Positions 28,524-37,484 of a stretch of DNA of 64,000 nucleotides are shown here, piece by piece. The stretch comes from Prochlorococcus sp. AG-409-O23 (lineage in GTDB: Bacteria > Cyanobacteriota > Cyanobacteriia > PCC-6307 > Cyanobiaceae), in the NCBI GenBank assembly GCA_003215355.1, contig QCKL01000005.1, positions 22,021-86,020 on the forward strand. Reading direction: 5' to 3'. Every line of letters starts with the position of its first letter. Within the stretch, counting starts at the first letter, position 1. Both the position numbers and the translations under genes were made by a program. The notes under the pieces are model-generated. The model ran no database searches. It had not been told where the DNA came from and was given only the letters and a program-made list of their open reading frames with translations.

Positions 28524-29231
28524 TCAAGAGCTACTAAGACGAAATTTGATTTTCAGTTTTTGTCTTTGATGATCAAAAATATATATTAATAGGGTATGAA
28601 TAAAGACAATCAACCCAGCCATCTCTAATGTTTCTTCTAGTGTTGAGAAAAGACCATAGGATATACCATGCAGTTTTATATCTCCTGTTCTAACTAGCAA
28701 GTTCCCGATCATCTCAATGCCTAATACTCCAGAGAGATAGATAAACCCTGATAATAGAGTTTTATTCCTATATTTTCTAGGTAGGCTTTGTATTAATGGC
28801 ATGAAGTAGACTATTGCGAAAATAGCAAAAATTCCATAAGGGATTACCCATACAACAGATAGTATTGGAGGAAGCATTGGCTTTATGCTTGGTATAGTAA
28901 ATGCCTCGTGAATTTGAAGCCCTTCGTCAAGCATTAGGAATATAAAAGTCCATCTCAGCACATTCCATTTCCTTTGAATCGCGTCATCTTTATTCTTAGA
29001 TTTTCTTGTAATAAGCCATATTAGCGATGCACAAATGAGCATTAGGGAACATGAAAATATTGTAGGTATGTTGACCTCTTTGTCCATATTGAATAGTAAA
29101 AACCATTCCTTATTTAAGCCAAAGCTATAAATTGCGAATTGAATAAGGATATTTATTGCCGCCAGAGAAAAAGTTATCCAGGCAAGGAGCCTTGTCAAGC
29201 TTGCTGGGTTTGATTTAAGCCTTGACTTCAC
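28524..29231 (-). CDS. Multi-pass membrane protein of unknown function
   Basis: 235 aa with about six hydrophobic helices and a basic C-terminal tail (HQRQKLKIKFRLSSS). Conserved-looking polar residues lie in or next to helices: LDEGLQIHEAF at about 100-110 and STLEETLEMAGL near 200. Asp/Glu/His in membrane positions suggests a metal or proton site. I recall uncharacterised bacterial membrane proteins with a similar DE-x-x-HE plus EE-x-x-EM pattern, but cannot name a family. The neighbourhood is AT-rich and accessory. No partner gene is adjacent. Confidence 0.6.
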   Translation of the reverse strand: MKSRLKSNPASLTRLLAWITFSLAAINILIQFAIYSFGLNKEWFLLFNMDKEVNIPTIFSCSLMLICASLIWLITRKSKNKDDAIQRKWNVLRWTFIFLMLDEGLQIHEAFTIPSIKPMLPPILSVVWVIPYGIFAIFAIVYFMPLIQSLPRKYRNKTLLSGFIYLSGVLGIEMIGNLLVRTGDIKLHGISYGLFSTLEETLEMAGLIVFIHTLLIYIFDHQRQKLKIKFRLSSS

Positions 29232-29591
29232 TAAAGCTAATCTCAGTAACTAGGCATTAATATAGCCTTAATTATTAATTAACTAAGCCTTGAGCAACAA
29301 ACTTATGAGACTGATGCCCTTGTTTTCAATAGTGAAAGACAATTTTACCTAAAAACGCCATCGTATTATTATTTTTTTATAGTTCTCTTATGAATATTGA
29401 TTCCCTTACCTGTCTGAGCTAACCAAGGTTCGCATCACTAAACCCCAGTGTTGGAAAGGGGCCTTGATTCAGCAGGTCTGAAATATGTTGCTTTAGCCCT
29501 TGAAATGTTGCTTGAGAGAGCAGATTGATCAGAATCACGGAAATAAGAGTAATTCGCCGCTTTTTATTTGCATCACTAATACTTAAGGAAT
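29232..29591. other. AT-rich intergenic stretch, nothing recognised
   Basis: 360 bp between the membrane-protein gene and the tiny ORF at 29592. No reading frame with credible coding character and no tRNA. The sequence around 29437 (ACTAAACCCCAGT) recurs near 30103, hinting at older local duplication. Confidence 0.35.
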
Positions 29592-29684
29592 ATGCGCTGG
29601 TTTTTCAGGAATCAAAGCTTGATTTGGAACGTTGGAATAGGTCTCTGTATTGCACTTGGATTGGCTCGTTATCTGATGAATTAG
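29592..29684 (+). CDS. Tiny hydrophobic protein, copy A (30 aa)
   Basis: An ATG at 29592 with an AAGGA ribosome site five bases upstream opens 30 codons starting MRWFFRNQ and continuing GIGLCIALGLARYLMN, a single membrane helix. The last 21 codons are matched by copy B at 31895. Of seven codons that differ between the copies, five changes are synonymous, which is expected if the peptide is selected. The function is unknown. It lies antisense and downstream of the rpsD-like terminator. Confidence 0.6.
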   Translation: MRWFFRNQSLIWNVGIGLCIALGLARYLMN

Positions 29685-29835
29685 TGAAATTGTTGGCCAA
29701 ATAAAAACCCCCTGGCTGAGCAGGGGGTGAAGATGTTTGTACGTTGTTTGTATAAAAATACAAACATTCGCTGAGAACCCTTGGTGTAACTGGATTCTTA
29801 CACTTTACGTGAGTAGTACTCAACGTCGCTCAAAG
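29600..29835. repeat. Degenerate direct repeat of the rpsD 3' region, copy A
   Basis: Aligns at roughly 75-80 percent by eye with 31885-32105. It contains the tiny ORF end, a terminator with the same loop type, a TTTGTA/TACAAA-type spacer, and on the minus strand the codons for VEYYSRKV plus stop. These are the last eight residues of ribosomal protein S4, here detached from any rpsD gene. The two copies are direct repeats enclosing about 2.05 kb with one large membrane-protein gene. Confidence 0.75.
29703..29730 (-). terminator. Terminator, duplicate of the rpsD terminator
   Basis: Stem CCCCCTG (29708-29714) pairs with CAGGGGG (29721-29727) around loop GCTGAG. The A-run at 29703-29707 is the T-run on the minus strand. 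No intact minus-strand gene precedes it closely, since it follows only the rpsD-end remnant. Confidence 0.65.
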
Positions 29836-30100
29836 TGGTTGGTATTACTAGGTGGCAACGGTGTAATCAGGGTTTGAATAAAGTTTGAATGATTTGAAAG
29901 TGCCATTTTCAACTTTTAGTAAAACCTAGATGGGAACTAGTTGGTTTCTTGATTCCATCTAGGCATTAAATTCCTACAAGAGCGCTTATTGATTCTTGAT
30001 ATTGATTGGATAGAGCCCATAGGGGGTAATGATCAAAACCCTTTTCAGTATTCATTTCGCCAAGACCCTTCTAGCCCATTCTCATTAGACTACTAGTCCA

Positions 30101-30238
30101 GTGACTAAACCCCAGTCATGGATTGAGGTTTTAAAAAGAAAGTATTCCTTTTCTCAATTAAGAGACCGAGTTTTGTCCTTTATTTGTTTTAGTATGCCAT
30201 TAGCTATTACCTATCTACCAAAGAAGGAGGTTGGATAA
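30101..30238 (+). CDS. Small hypothetical protein (45 aa)
   Basis: A GTG at 30101 opens 45 codons with an amphipathic basic half (SWIEVLKRKYSFSQLRDR) and a hydrophobic stretch LSFICFSMPLAITYLP. The 3' end overlaps the convergent membrane-protein gene by 32 bp. Coding character looks fair, but there is no homologue I recognise and no strong ribosome site. Treat as tentative. Confidence 0.3.
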   Translation: MTKPQSWIEVLKRKYSFSQLRDRVLSFICFSMPLAITYLPKKEVG

Positions 30239-31748
30239 GGTCCTTCTCAGATGAAGGTTCTCCAACAAATAAAGGTTGATTGAGCATCAGGCATTGAGCA
30301 TAGGGTGAGCCAGGCAACCAATTTGAATTACGTAAAACAGTCTGATTTGTACTTGTATTTAAATTAAATTCTCTTAACTCTGCAAAAAATTGATTCAGCT
30401 TAATTAGACGATCATTTGAGGGTTGGAGCTTATCAGCTGGGACAGAAATCGCTTGCCAGAGGAAAGAATAAATCACGATTACTACAGAAATTTTTAGTAG
30501 AGCTGGTGCTAATGATGGGAATAGATTCAATGCTAATTGACTAAGTAACTCTGCAACTGCAGAAAGGATAATGCAGAAAAAAGGAAGCATTACCATTGCG
30601 GTATATTCATGAAAAACTAAAAGATTTTTCATAAGTAGAATCCAAATAATTGAACTGATAGAAATGCTTTGCCAAGCTAATAAGCGGATATAATTTTTAC
30701 CTATTATTTCATGAAAATACCCTACATAAGGGAGTAAGAATAATTGTTTTCTCCTAATTACTGTTAAAGAGAACAGCACGAAAGTAAGCACTAAAGATAT
30801 ATCTAAGACTTTGCTTGCATAAAAACCAACATGCCTCATAATAATTTCCGGAGCTCTTTCGGTCCATAAAGTCTTTGATAATTGATTTGGGCTAAGACCT
30901 TCCTGATGAAAATCTAGACGTCGGAGCGCAGAGATAACTATTTCTGTTTTTTGTGGAGCAACACCTGTAATTAAAGCTTCCCCAACAATGTTATAACTAG
31001 TAGCTATAGCTACTAGTATAATTGCCATAATGAATCCACTCCAAGCAAGTCGAACCTTTTCATTGTTGAGGAATGATCTGGATTTAATTAATGACTTAAT
31101 GCTTAAGATCAACGCTAAAGAAAATCCATAACAAAGGACTATTGCTGAACGACCTGTAAGAGAACCTATTCCTAAGACTGTTAAATATTTCCATTTACTG
31201 AATGAATTCGAACCAAAAGTTTTAAGTGAGGTTAATATTAACAATGAATATAAAAGAAGTGCGGGCTGATCGAAATGAAACATTGATTTGTAAAACAATG
31301 TTGTCGAATCAAGGGCTGTTCCAAGTACTGCAAAAATTGCAATACCACGTGAAGTCCCTATCTCTCTCAGGATTAAATAAATTGTCCACAACGTTGCTAG
31401 AAATATAATGTTCATCCACTGGCGTGCAGCATATAGATAGGCAGGCCAATCTCCCTCGAATGGCATCAACAGCCAGCGAGTAAATAATGCAAAAGGAATT
31501 GGATATCGATTGAAGTATTCAAGTTGAATATTTCCTTCTCCAGGAGTTAGCGCGCAGGAATAACCTACACCTCCAAACTTTGTAAGGCTATGACGAACAA
31601 TTGCAAGAGAATGCAAGCTGACCCAGTTAAAATGCCCACTTCGAAAATGATCTACGATCCATGGCTCACTTAATAAGACAGAAAGTGCTATCAGTACCGA
31701 TGTAAGTGTTAACCAATTTGAAAGAAAAAAGGCTCTTGATGACTTCAT
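30207..31748 (-). CDS. Large multi-pass membrane protein, possible GT-C-type glycosyltransferase
   Basis: 513 aa with about 10-12 hydrophobic helices. The first periplasmic loop is long (about 28-95) and contains FRSGHFNWVSLHSLAIV and NRYPIPFALFTRWLL. A further hydrophilic domain follows the last helix. This layout resembles lipid-linked-sugar transferases of the GT-C fold, but the hallmark acidic pair is not certain. Low-complexity AT-rich codons and placement between direct repeats of the rpsD end suggest acquisition. The function is a guess. Confidence 0.6.
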   Translation of the reverse strand: MKSSRAFFLSNWLTLTSVLIALSVLLSEPWIVDHFRSGHFNWVSLHSLAIVRHSLTKFGGVGYSCALTPGEGNIQLEYFNRYPIPFALFTRWLLMPFEGDWPAYLYAARQWMNIIFLATLWTIYLILREIGTSRGIAIFAVLGTALDSTTLFYKSMFHFDQPALLLYSLLILTSLKTFGSNSFSKWKYLTVLGIGSLTGRSAIVLCYGFSLALILSIKSLIKSRSFLNNEKVRLAWSGFIMAIILVAIATSYNIVGEALITGVAPQKTEIVISALRRLDFHQEGLSPNQLSKTLWTERAPEIIMRHVGFYASKVLDISLVLTFVLFSLTVIRRKQLFLLPYVGYFHEIIGKNYIRLLAWQSISISSIIWILLMKNLLVFHEYTAMVMLPFFCIILSAVAELLSQLALNLFPSLAPALLKISVVIVIYSFLWQAISVPADKLQPSNDRLIKLNQFFAELREFNLNTSTNQTVLRNSNWLPGSPYAQCLMLNQPLFVGEPSSEKDLIQPPSLVDR

Positions 31749-31894
31749 TTATAATTAATTAGCAAGCTAGAGAGTAGTTGAACTAAAATTACAGTCATAT
31801 TCATTAGAAGTTTATATCTGAAAAACCTACACACTGGTTTAAATTCTAGTGCTGTAATTCGATGAAAATTATTCGGTGATTTTAAAAATATGCC

Positions 31895-31960
31895 TTGATT
31901 TGGAACTTAGGCATAGGCCTATGTATTGCACTTGGTTTGGCTCACTATCTAATGAATTAG
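31895..31960 (+). CDS. Tiny hydrophobic protein, copy B (21 aa, TTG start)
   Basis: The matching frame to copy A, reading GIGLCIALGLAHYLMN at its end. A stop lies three codons upstream of the TTG at 31895, so the N-terminal eight or nine residues of copy A are absent. No ribosome site is seen, so this copy may be a truncated relic, or the true start may be the TTG that both copies share. It is located just beyond the rpsD terminator on the opposite strand. Confidence 0.35.
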   Translation: MIWNLGIGLCIALGLAHYLMN

Positions 31961-31980
31961 CGAAATTTTGAGGCTAAATA

Positions 31981-32006
31981 AAAAACCCCTGACTGAGCAG
32001 GGGTTG
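31981..32006 (-). terminator. rpsD terminator
   Basis: Stem CCCCTG (31986-31991) pairs with CAGGGG (31998-32003) around loop ACTGAG. The A-run at 31980-31985 gives a T-run on the minus strand. It lies about 70 bp after the rpsD stop. Confidence 0.75.
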
Positions 32007-32074
32007 AAAAAGTTTGAATAAAGTTTGAACCAGCATTCAAACTTTTCCTGAGATCGATTGGTATGACTGGGCGT

Positions 32075-32683
32075 CTATACCTTACGTGAGTAGTACTCCA
32101 CGACCAGTAGCTCGTTTATTTCTAGGGCGACCCATTCACGATCGCACTTCCCAGTGATCTTTGCTGACATTTTGCCTTTGTCTAGCTCAAGGTGTGGAGG
32201 GACATTCGCAAGCCCTGGAAACTCAAGATTGGCTTCAGCTAGTTTTTTGCTCCCTTTGCGCTCGCGAACCGATACGACATCTCCTGATTTGCATTGATAG
32301 CTTGCAATATCAAGAACACGTCCATTCACGGTTATATGACCATGGTTTACGAGTTGCCTTGCCCCAGGGACAGTTGGCCCAAAACCAAGTCGAAAGCAGA
32401 CGTTGTCTAATCTATTTTCAAGAAGTTTTAGTAGGTTCGTTCCTGTGGAGCCTTCTTGTGCGCGTGCTTTCTTTACGTAGCGGACTAGCTGCCGCTCAGA
32501 AATTCCATAATTGAATCGAAGCTTTTGCTTTTCTTCTAGACGGATCGCGTATTCAGAGCGCTTGCGACGGGCTTGGCCGTGCTGACCTGGCGGATGGGAG
32601 CGTTTTGCTGCCTTCCTGGTGAGACCTGGTAGGTCTCCCAAGCGACGCGTGATCCTCAATCGAGGCCCGCGGTATCGAGACAT
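32075..32683 (-). CDS. rpsD: 30S ribosomal protein S4
   Basis: Primary 16S rRNA-binding protein and assembly initiator. 202 aa from the ATG at 32683, which gives the canonical [20 protein letters not shown]. An in-frame ATG at 32704 would add seven unconserved residues. The S4 RNA-binding domain is at about 90-150 ([31 protein letters not shown]). It is divergent from yidD. Its extreme 3' end is duplicated 2.3 kb away. Confidence 0.98.
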   Translation of the reverse strand: MSRYRGPRLRITRRLGDLPGLTRKAAKRSHPPGQHGQARRKRSEYAIRLEEKQKLRFNYGISERQLVRYVKKARAQEGSTGTNLLKLLENRLDNVCFRLGFGPTVPGARQLVNHGHITVNGRVLDIASYQCKSGDVVSVRERKGSKKLAEANLEFPGLANVPPHLELDKGKMSAKITGKCDREWVALEINELLVVEYYSRKV

Positions 32684-32755
32684 AAGAAATAAATGAAAGG
32701 ACAAACGTGCCGTTGGCGCGCGAAGCTGGTAAGCGAGTCCAGTAGGCGGCTAACT

Positions 32756-33022
32756 ATGCACGGGCCCAATACTCTATCGCTAAGCATCCGAGCAAGGCTG
32801 AATCAAGCCCTTGCTCGTTTTCTTATAAGTCTGATCAATTTCTATCGCAAATGGTTCTCTCCTTTAATGGGACCGCGTTGTCGATTTATTCCAAGCTGTA
32901 GTGCCTATGGCCTGGAGGCGATAGGACGCCATGGTCCTTGGCGTGGAGGATGGCTAACTTTGCGAAGGCTTTCACGTTGCCATCCCTTTACCCCATGTGG
33001 TTGTGACCCTGTGCCCGATTAG
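32756..33022 (+). CDS. yidD: Membrane protein insertion efficiency factor YidD
   Basis: Small membrane-associated protein that assists YidC/Sec insertion. 88 aa from the ATG at 32756; an upstream in-frame start at 32693 would add a basic, unconserved stretch. Signature [20 protein letters not shown] (about 27-46), then SAYGLEAI and [13 protein letters not shown]. Its stop shares bases with the GTG start of the next gene (TAGTG). Confidence 0.93.
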   Translation: MHGPNTLSLSIRARLNQALARFLISLINFYRKWFSPLMGPRCRFIPSCSAYGLEAIGRHGPWRGGWLTLRRLSRCHPFTPCGCDPVPD

Positions 33023-33333
33023 TGAAGAAAACTACTCTAATTCTCTTTAGTAGGAAGGGCTGCTGCCTTTGTGAGGGCCTTCAACAAAGGCTTCAAAGAA
33101 TTCCTTTGGATGACTTAAGTCCTTCAATAGAACTTCAGGTTATTGATATTGATTATCAGGGAATAACTGAAATTCAAAGAGCTCATTATGAATTAAGGGT
33201 GCCTGTATTGGCTGTTCGCTCACAGAATTCCAATTTATTACTTGAGTTGCCTAGGGTTTCTCCAAGGTTGAATGAGGAAGGCTTGCTTATTTGGTTGCAA
33301 AATGCAATTACTAAGGCTTTCCAATCTGAATAA
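33022..33333 (+). CDS. Glutaredoxin-like protein (DUF836 type)
   Basis: 103-aa thioredoxin-fold protein with a KGCCLCEG active-site-like motif at about residues 11-18. The pattern is the glutaredoxin-like family PF05768. The start is GTG at 33022, overlapping the yidD stop, so translation is coupled. Its physiological partner is unknown. The length and the VPVLAVRS strand fit the fold. Confidence 0.78.
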   Translation: MKKTTLILFSRKGCCLCEGLQQRLQRIPLDDLSPSIELQVIDIDYQGITEIQRAHYELRVPVLAVRSQNSNLLLELPRVSPRLNEEGLLIWLQNAITKAFQSE

Positions 33334-33360
33334 AAAAGCTCCTTACATTTGGAGCCTTTC

Positions 33361-34887
33361 ATGAACCAGTCACTTCATTCCCTTCTTAAATCTGCAGGTT
33401 TGTCAGTCCCCTTAGGCTTGTCAAATCCTTCTATAGAGATGGTTTCCTGCGATTCTCGTCGTGTAGTTAACGGAAGCCTTTTTGTTGGTTTGCCTGGAGA
33501 AAAAGTGGATGGCGGGTGTTTTTGGCCTGAAGCTCTCTCTGCTGGAGCTGTTGCCGCTGTCATTGGGGAGGTGGCTGCAAAGGTTCATCCTCCTTGTTCT
33601 GGCGACCCTGTAATAGTGGTCTCTGGACCAGTGGGATTGTGGGCTGGAGAGTTGGCAGCGGCTTTTTGGCAGCAGCCTTCTTCAAAATTGGCTCTTCTTG
33701 GTGTAACTGGAACAAATGGCAAAACAACAACTGCATATTTGATCGAATATCTCAGTTCGGCGTTGGGTAGCTCAACAGCTCTTTTTGGGACGCTTGTAAA
33801 TCGTTGGCCAACTTATGAGGCGACTGCGACTCATACCACAGACTTTGCTGATGGCTTGCAAGCAAAGCTTGCTAGTGCAGTGCAGTCAGGTGCAGAGCTT
33901 TGTGCTATGGAGGTAAGCTCCCATGCGCTTCATCAGCAAAGAGTCTCTGGTTGTCGCTTTGCTGGTTGTGTCTTTACCAATCTCACTCAAGATCATCTTG
34001 ATTATCACAAGTCGATGGAGGCTTATTTCGAAGCAAAGACTCTTTTGTTTAGAGCTCCGTTATTAATTCCAGGCTCTGACAGGGCGGTAGTAAACGTTGA
34101 TGATTCTTGGGGCGCCATGCTTGCAGAGCGATTGGGGGGGATCTGTTGGCGTAGTTCCTTGAAAGCAGATGCCCTTGCGTCTGGCAGGGCTGAATTAACT
34201 ATCACTGATTTGGAGTTGTCTCCTGGCGGAGTCCATGGATGTTTACGAAGTCCTGCTGGACAAGGAAGGTTCATTTCCCCGTTAATTGGACGCTTCAATC
34301 TAATGAATCTTTTACAGGCAGTTGGAGTATTGCTTCAGCAAGGATTTCCATTGCCGAAATTGTTAGCAGCAATATCTGGGTTCACTGGTGTTCCTGGAAG
34401 AATGGAGCGAGTGTTAGTTGGCGAGGTAGAGAAGTCTTCTCAATTGCCTACAGTTTTAGTCGATTATGCTCATACTCCTGATGGACTGGAAAATGCCTTA
34501 ATTGCATCGAGATCATTGACACAAGGTCGATTAGTTTGTGTTTTTGGTTGTGGTGGAGATAGAGATCGTGGAAAGCGATCAAAGATGGGAGCTATTGCCG
34601 CTGAATTGTCTGATCGAATAGTGTTGACCTCAGACAACCCTAGAACTGAGAATCCACAGCAAATTTTGAACGATGTTTTGATTGGGGTTCCTCGCTTCAC
34701 TGATATAACTGTCGAGACTGATCGAGCATTAGCTATTGCAGTTGCTATTGCTGATACTGATCCTACGGATGTCGTGCTTATTGCCGGGAAGGGACATGAG
34801 GATTATCAGATACTTGGATCTTCTAAGGTTCACTTTGACGATAGAGAGGAGGCTTTGCGGGCCCTTAGAAAGCGGTTGACAAGATAA
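33361..34887 (+). CDS. murE: UDP-MurNAc-tripeptide synthetase (meso-diaminopimelate adding)
   Basis: Adds the third residue of the peptidoglycan stem. 508 aa from ATG 33361, with TTG 33349 as alternative. ATP-binding [14 protein letters not shown] at about 120-133, the central Mur-ligase domain with [10 protein letters not shown] and [12 protein letters not shown], and the DNPRTENP motif at about 425 that selects meso-diaminopimelate. It follows the glutaredoxin-like gene by 27 bp. Confidence 0.96.
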   Translation: MNQSLHSLLKSAGLSVPLGLSNPSIEMVSCDSRRVVNGSLFVGLPGEKVDGGCFWPEALSAGAVAAVIGEVAAKVHPPCSGDPVIVVSGPVGLWAGELAAAFWQQPSSKLALLGVTGTNGKTTTAYLIEYLSSALGSSTALFGTLVNRWPTYEATATHTTDFADGLQAKLASAVQSGAELCAMEVSSHALHQQRVSGCRFAGCVFTNLTQDHLDYHKSMEAYFEAKTLLFRAPLLIPGSDRAVVNVDDSWGAMLAERLGGICWRSSLKADALASGRAELTITDLELSPGGVHGCLRSPAGQGRFISPLIGRFNLMNLLQAVGVLLQQGFPLPKLLAAISGFTGVPGRMERVLVGEVEKSSQLPTVLVDYAHTPDGLENALIASRSLTQGRLVCVFGCGGDRDRGKRSKMGAIAAELSDRIVLTSDNPRTENPQQILNDVLIGVPRFTDITVETDRALAIAVAIADTDPTDVVLIAGKGHEDYQILGSSKVHFDDREEALRALRKRLTR

Positions 34888-34907
34888 GGGGCTTAATAAG
34901 CCTTGCT

Positions 34908-36101
34908 CTAGGTAATCTCTTTTATCGCTTTAGCTAGTGAATTGATTTCCTCGCTCTCACTGATGATATGTAGGCATGCACGTAGCGATACAGGACTTTC
35001 GATATCTCGAATCCAAAGACCTTTCCCCCCAAGCTTTTTAACGATTTCTCTTGTTGGCATCCCGTTTGAAAGTGAAAAAGTCACAAGACCTGCCGGTGGA
35101 TGACCCTTAAGAAGAGGCTCCACACCTTCTATCCCTCGTAGGAGATCCCAAAGTTGAGCACTCCAGCTTTGAATTTTCTCCAATCGCTGTGCAGATGTAC
35201 CTGTTGCTTCAAAGAGCTTTAGAGAGCAACGTAAACCTGCTAAAAGAGGTACGCATGAGGTCGCTACTTCAAAACGACGACTGTCAAGATGAAATGAATT
35301 CATAGCATTGAAATTTGTTGTGTTCTCGTTCTTTAAACTTCGCCATCCAACTAGTGTTGGTGAAGACTCGGATAGCACTCGTTCGGAGACAGCTACTCCG
35401 CCAAGTCCTTCAGGTCCACAAGCCCACTTGTGGCCTGTAAAGGCATAAATATCTGCCGCTTTTGCTTCGTCTTGAATGGGAATCTGTCCAAAGCTCTGGG
35501 CACCGTCTACAAGTAGGTAAGGCTGCTTGGGATGCTCCTTTAGATGTTGGGCTACTTTACAAATAGGCATTCTTTGCCCAGTGTTCCAAAACAGATGAGA
35601 GAGAACTACTAGGCGTGTCTTTTGCTTGAGACACTGGTTAAGTTCATTGATAACTGCAGAATCAGTTTCAATTTGATTGCAAGAACCTTCTTTTAGTTGC
35701 TCCAGTCTCAGAATATCGATTTCAAGTTGCTCACGTCGAGCTAGTTCTTTGCATGCAGCAACAACGCCAGGATGTTCACAATCGCTTATTAGTATTCTCT
35801 CCCCTGGGGAGAAGAGAAGTCCCCATAAAGGTAAAACACACCCACTTGTGACGTTCTCTGTGAGGGCCAATCTTGTAGGAGGGACTCCACATAAGCCTGC
35901 GAGCAACTTTCTAGTGGTATCTACTTCGCTTGCGATATAGGGCCAAACTTTATTAGTAAAAGGACCGAGTGTTTGAATTTTTCTCCAGCTTGCCGTGATC
36001 GCATTCAGCGATTCTTGTGGCAGGGGGCCTTGCCCTCCATAGTTGAAGTAGCTTTTGTTCTGAAGCGCAGGCATTGATGCCCTAAGGGAGTTAGTGGTCA
36101 C
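34908..36101 (-). CDS. Class V aminotransferase-fold enzyme, C-DES-like cystine/cysteine lyase
   Basis: PLP enzyme of 397 aa resembling cyanobacterial cysteine/cystine C-S lyases rather than IscS/SufS. PLP lysine is Lys225 in FTGHKWACGPEG, the cofactor Asp is in LLVDGAQSFG (about 197-206), and SHLFWNTGQRMP precedes it. The IscS/SufS active-site Cys loop is not apparent. It could supply persulfide sulfur for Fe-S clusters together with the nfu-like gene at 37151 (inference). It is convergent with murE. Confidence 0.82.
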   Translation of the reverse strand: MTTNSLRASMPALQNKSYFNYGGQGPLPQESLNAITASWRKIQTLGPFTNKVWPYIASEVDTTRKLLAGLCGVPPTRLALTENVTSGCVLPLWGLLFSPGERILISDCEHPGVVAACKELARREQLEIDILRLEQLKEGSCNQIETDSAVINELNQCLKQKTRLVVLSHLFWNTGQRMPICKVAQHLKEHPKQPYLLVDGAQSFGQIPIQDEAKAADIYAFTGHKWACGPEGLGGVAVSERVLSESSPTLVGWRSLKNENTTNFNAMNSFHLDSRRFEVATSCVPLLAGLRCSLKLFEATGTSAQRLEKIQSWSAQLWDLLRGIEGVEPLLKGHPPAGLVTFSLSNGMPTREIVKKLGGKGLWIRDIESPVSLRACLHIISESEEINSLAKAIKEIT

Positions 36102-36480
36102 CTTTTTAGGCCTGCATAGGAAGTAGAAAACTCTATGAATTTAGATTGCGGCAAGAAGATTCACCGAAGCTTTTTAAAATTGATTTGGAGCAGGCTTCAA
36201 TCAGTTCATAGATTCCTTAATTGACTTCCTGCGATTTAGACTTTTATAACCTTCAAAAATCAGCTTTTAAGCATTGATTTAGGTAAGGCTTTTGTTGAAA
36301 AATTAATTTCTAGCAATGATTAGACAGCTCTTCTAAACAGATGTTGTGTAGAGGATGGACTCTTGCCACTGTTTTGTGTTTTTAGGTTTTAGACGGGGAG
36401 CTTCAAGGCCCATGGCCATGCTTAGATATAGGTTGATCTGACCAACCATTTATTCCGAACCGCCAAGGTTTGAATCGAAA
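36102..36480. other. Intergenic stretch, nothing recognised
   Basis: About 380 bp upstream of the lyase gene on one side and a small membrane protein on the other. It should hold the lyase promoter. No tRNA, terminator or supported ORF seen. Confidence 0.45.
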
Positions 36481-36753
36481 ATGAAAGGATTATTATTTTT
36501 CGCTGGCTCGCTAGTTCATTGGGCCGTCAAGAAGCCGCAACAGTTTATATACTTGCATTTATATATTCTGGCCTTATATCGCTTTGATCATAATGTAGGC
36601 TCTTATTCTTCTCATGGGCTAGGCCTTCTATTTACCTTGGCGGTTTTAGCGCCTCTTTTCTTGGTCATATACATGGGAATGCCATTGGACTGCCTTGATT
36701 ATAAAGCTGCAATTCTAAGGGAGAATAATGAGAACTCTGCGAAGACTAGTTAA
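36481..36753 (+). CDS. Small membrane protein of unknown function (90 aa)
   Basis: Two hydrophobic segments, at about 1-35 (interrupted by WAVKKPQQF) and 48-68 (GLGLLFTLAVLAPLFLVIYM), then a short acidic/polar tail. No recognised family. No strong ribosome site precedes the ATG. Base composition is like the surrounding AT-rich spacer. It is plausible as a genus-specific small protein. Confidence 0.45.
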   Translation: MKGLLFFAGSLVHWAVKKPQQFIYLHLYILALYRFDHNVGSYSSHGLGLLFTLAVLAPLFLVIYMGMPLDCLDYKAAILRENNENSAKTS

Positions 36754-37150
36754 GCATAAGGTAGACTAAAGTGACATGAAATGAGTACTTTTTAGTTGGT
36801 TATTTAATTCGACTTATAGTCGAATTATTCATTGTTATTCAATCGGCTTTTGCATTGTTCGATTATTGCGTGGGGAGGCCTCTCCCTGGGTGTTATTAAT
36901 ACCATTGCGCTTTGATAGTGAAAATAATTCAGCTATTCTGTCGTCAATTATTATGCATTCTCCTATTAGAGATGATGTTGGGAATATTAATTGGCTGAAT
37001 AGGAGCATTGCAGAGCTCTATATGGAAGTTTTAGATGTAATTATCGGTAATATGCATGTTTTTCTGGTAGAAGAATGGCCTATTTGTTGGTTGGGCAACA
37101 ACAAATAAAAATATTCTTTTGGCTACTGATATTTTTTCGTCTTGGACTTT

Positions 37151-37396
37151 TTAAATAACTTGAATCACCTCGCTTACTTCTGGAATCATTTCTCGAAGCT
37201 TTCTTTCTATACCCATTTTTAGCGTCATTGTGCTGCTAGGGCAGCTTCCACAAGCACCCTGGAGTCGAACCTTGACTACAGGACCATCAATTTCGACAAT
37301 CTCGACATTCCCTCCATCTGCCATCAGAAAAGGTCTGAGTTGGTCGAGAACTAGTTCTACGTTCTCTGTTGTGAGGGCCATGCTTTCCTGGGTCAT
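37151..37396 (-). CDS. nfu: NifU C-terminal-like Fe-S scaffold protein
   Basis: 81-aa NFU domain that assembles and delivers Fe4S4 clusters, for example to photosystem I in cyanobacteria. The motif [18 protein letters not shown] at about 48-65 contains the cluster-binding CxxC. The N-terminal [20 protein letters not shown] is typical. Divergent from mqo by 88 bp. Confidence 0.94.
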   Translation of the reverse strand: MTQESMALTTENVELVLDQLRPFLMADGGNVEIVEIDGPVVKVRLQGACGSCPSSTMTLKMGIERKLREMIPEVSEVIQVI

Positions 37397-37484
37397 TGAT
37401 GCTCTTAGGTTTGTTTTTTCTAGCCTAGGTAATTAGCCAATATCCTGGTTGATGGGCCTGATGCAAATTCTGTAAGTTTGAGAT

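Larger units (their letters stand above)
31885..32105. repeat. Degenerate direct repeat of the rpsD 3' region, copy B (at the intact gene)
   Basis: Partner of the repeat at 29600-29835. This copy includes the real rpsD stop and last codons (VEYYSRKV). Spacer GTTTGAATAAAGTTTGAA here also recurs at 29871-29890, beyond copy A. Confidence 0.75.

Noticed and set aside
36866..37108. Open frame of 80 codons on the plus strand between a small membrane protein and nfu
   Set aside because: It starts only at TTG, has no ribosome site and no recognisable segment. It is not supported as a gene.
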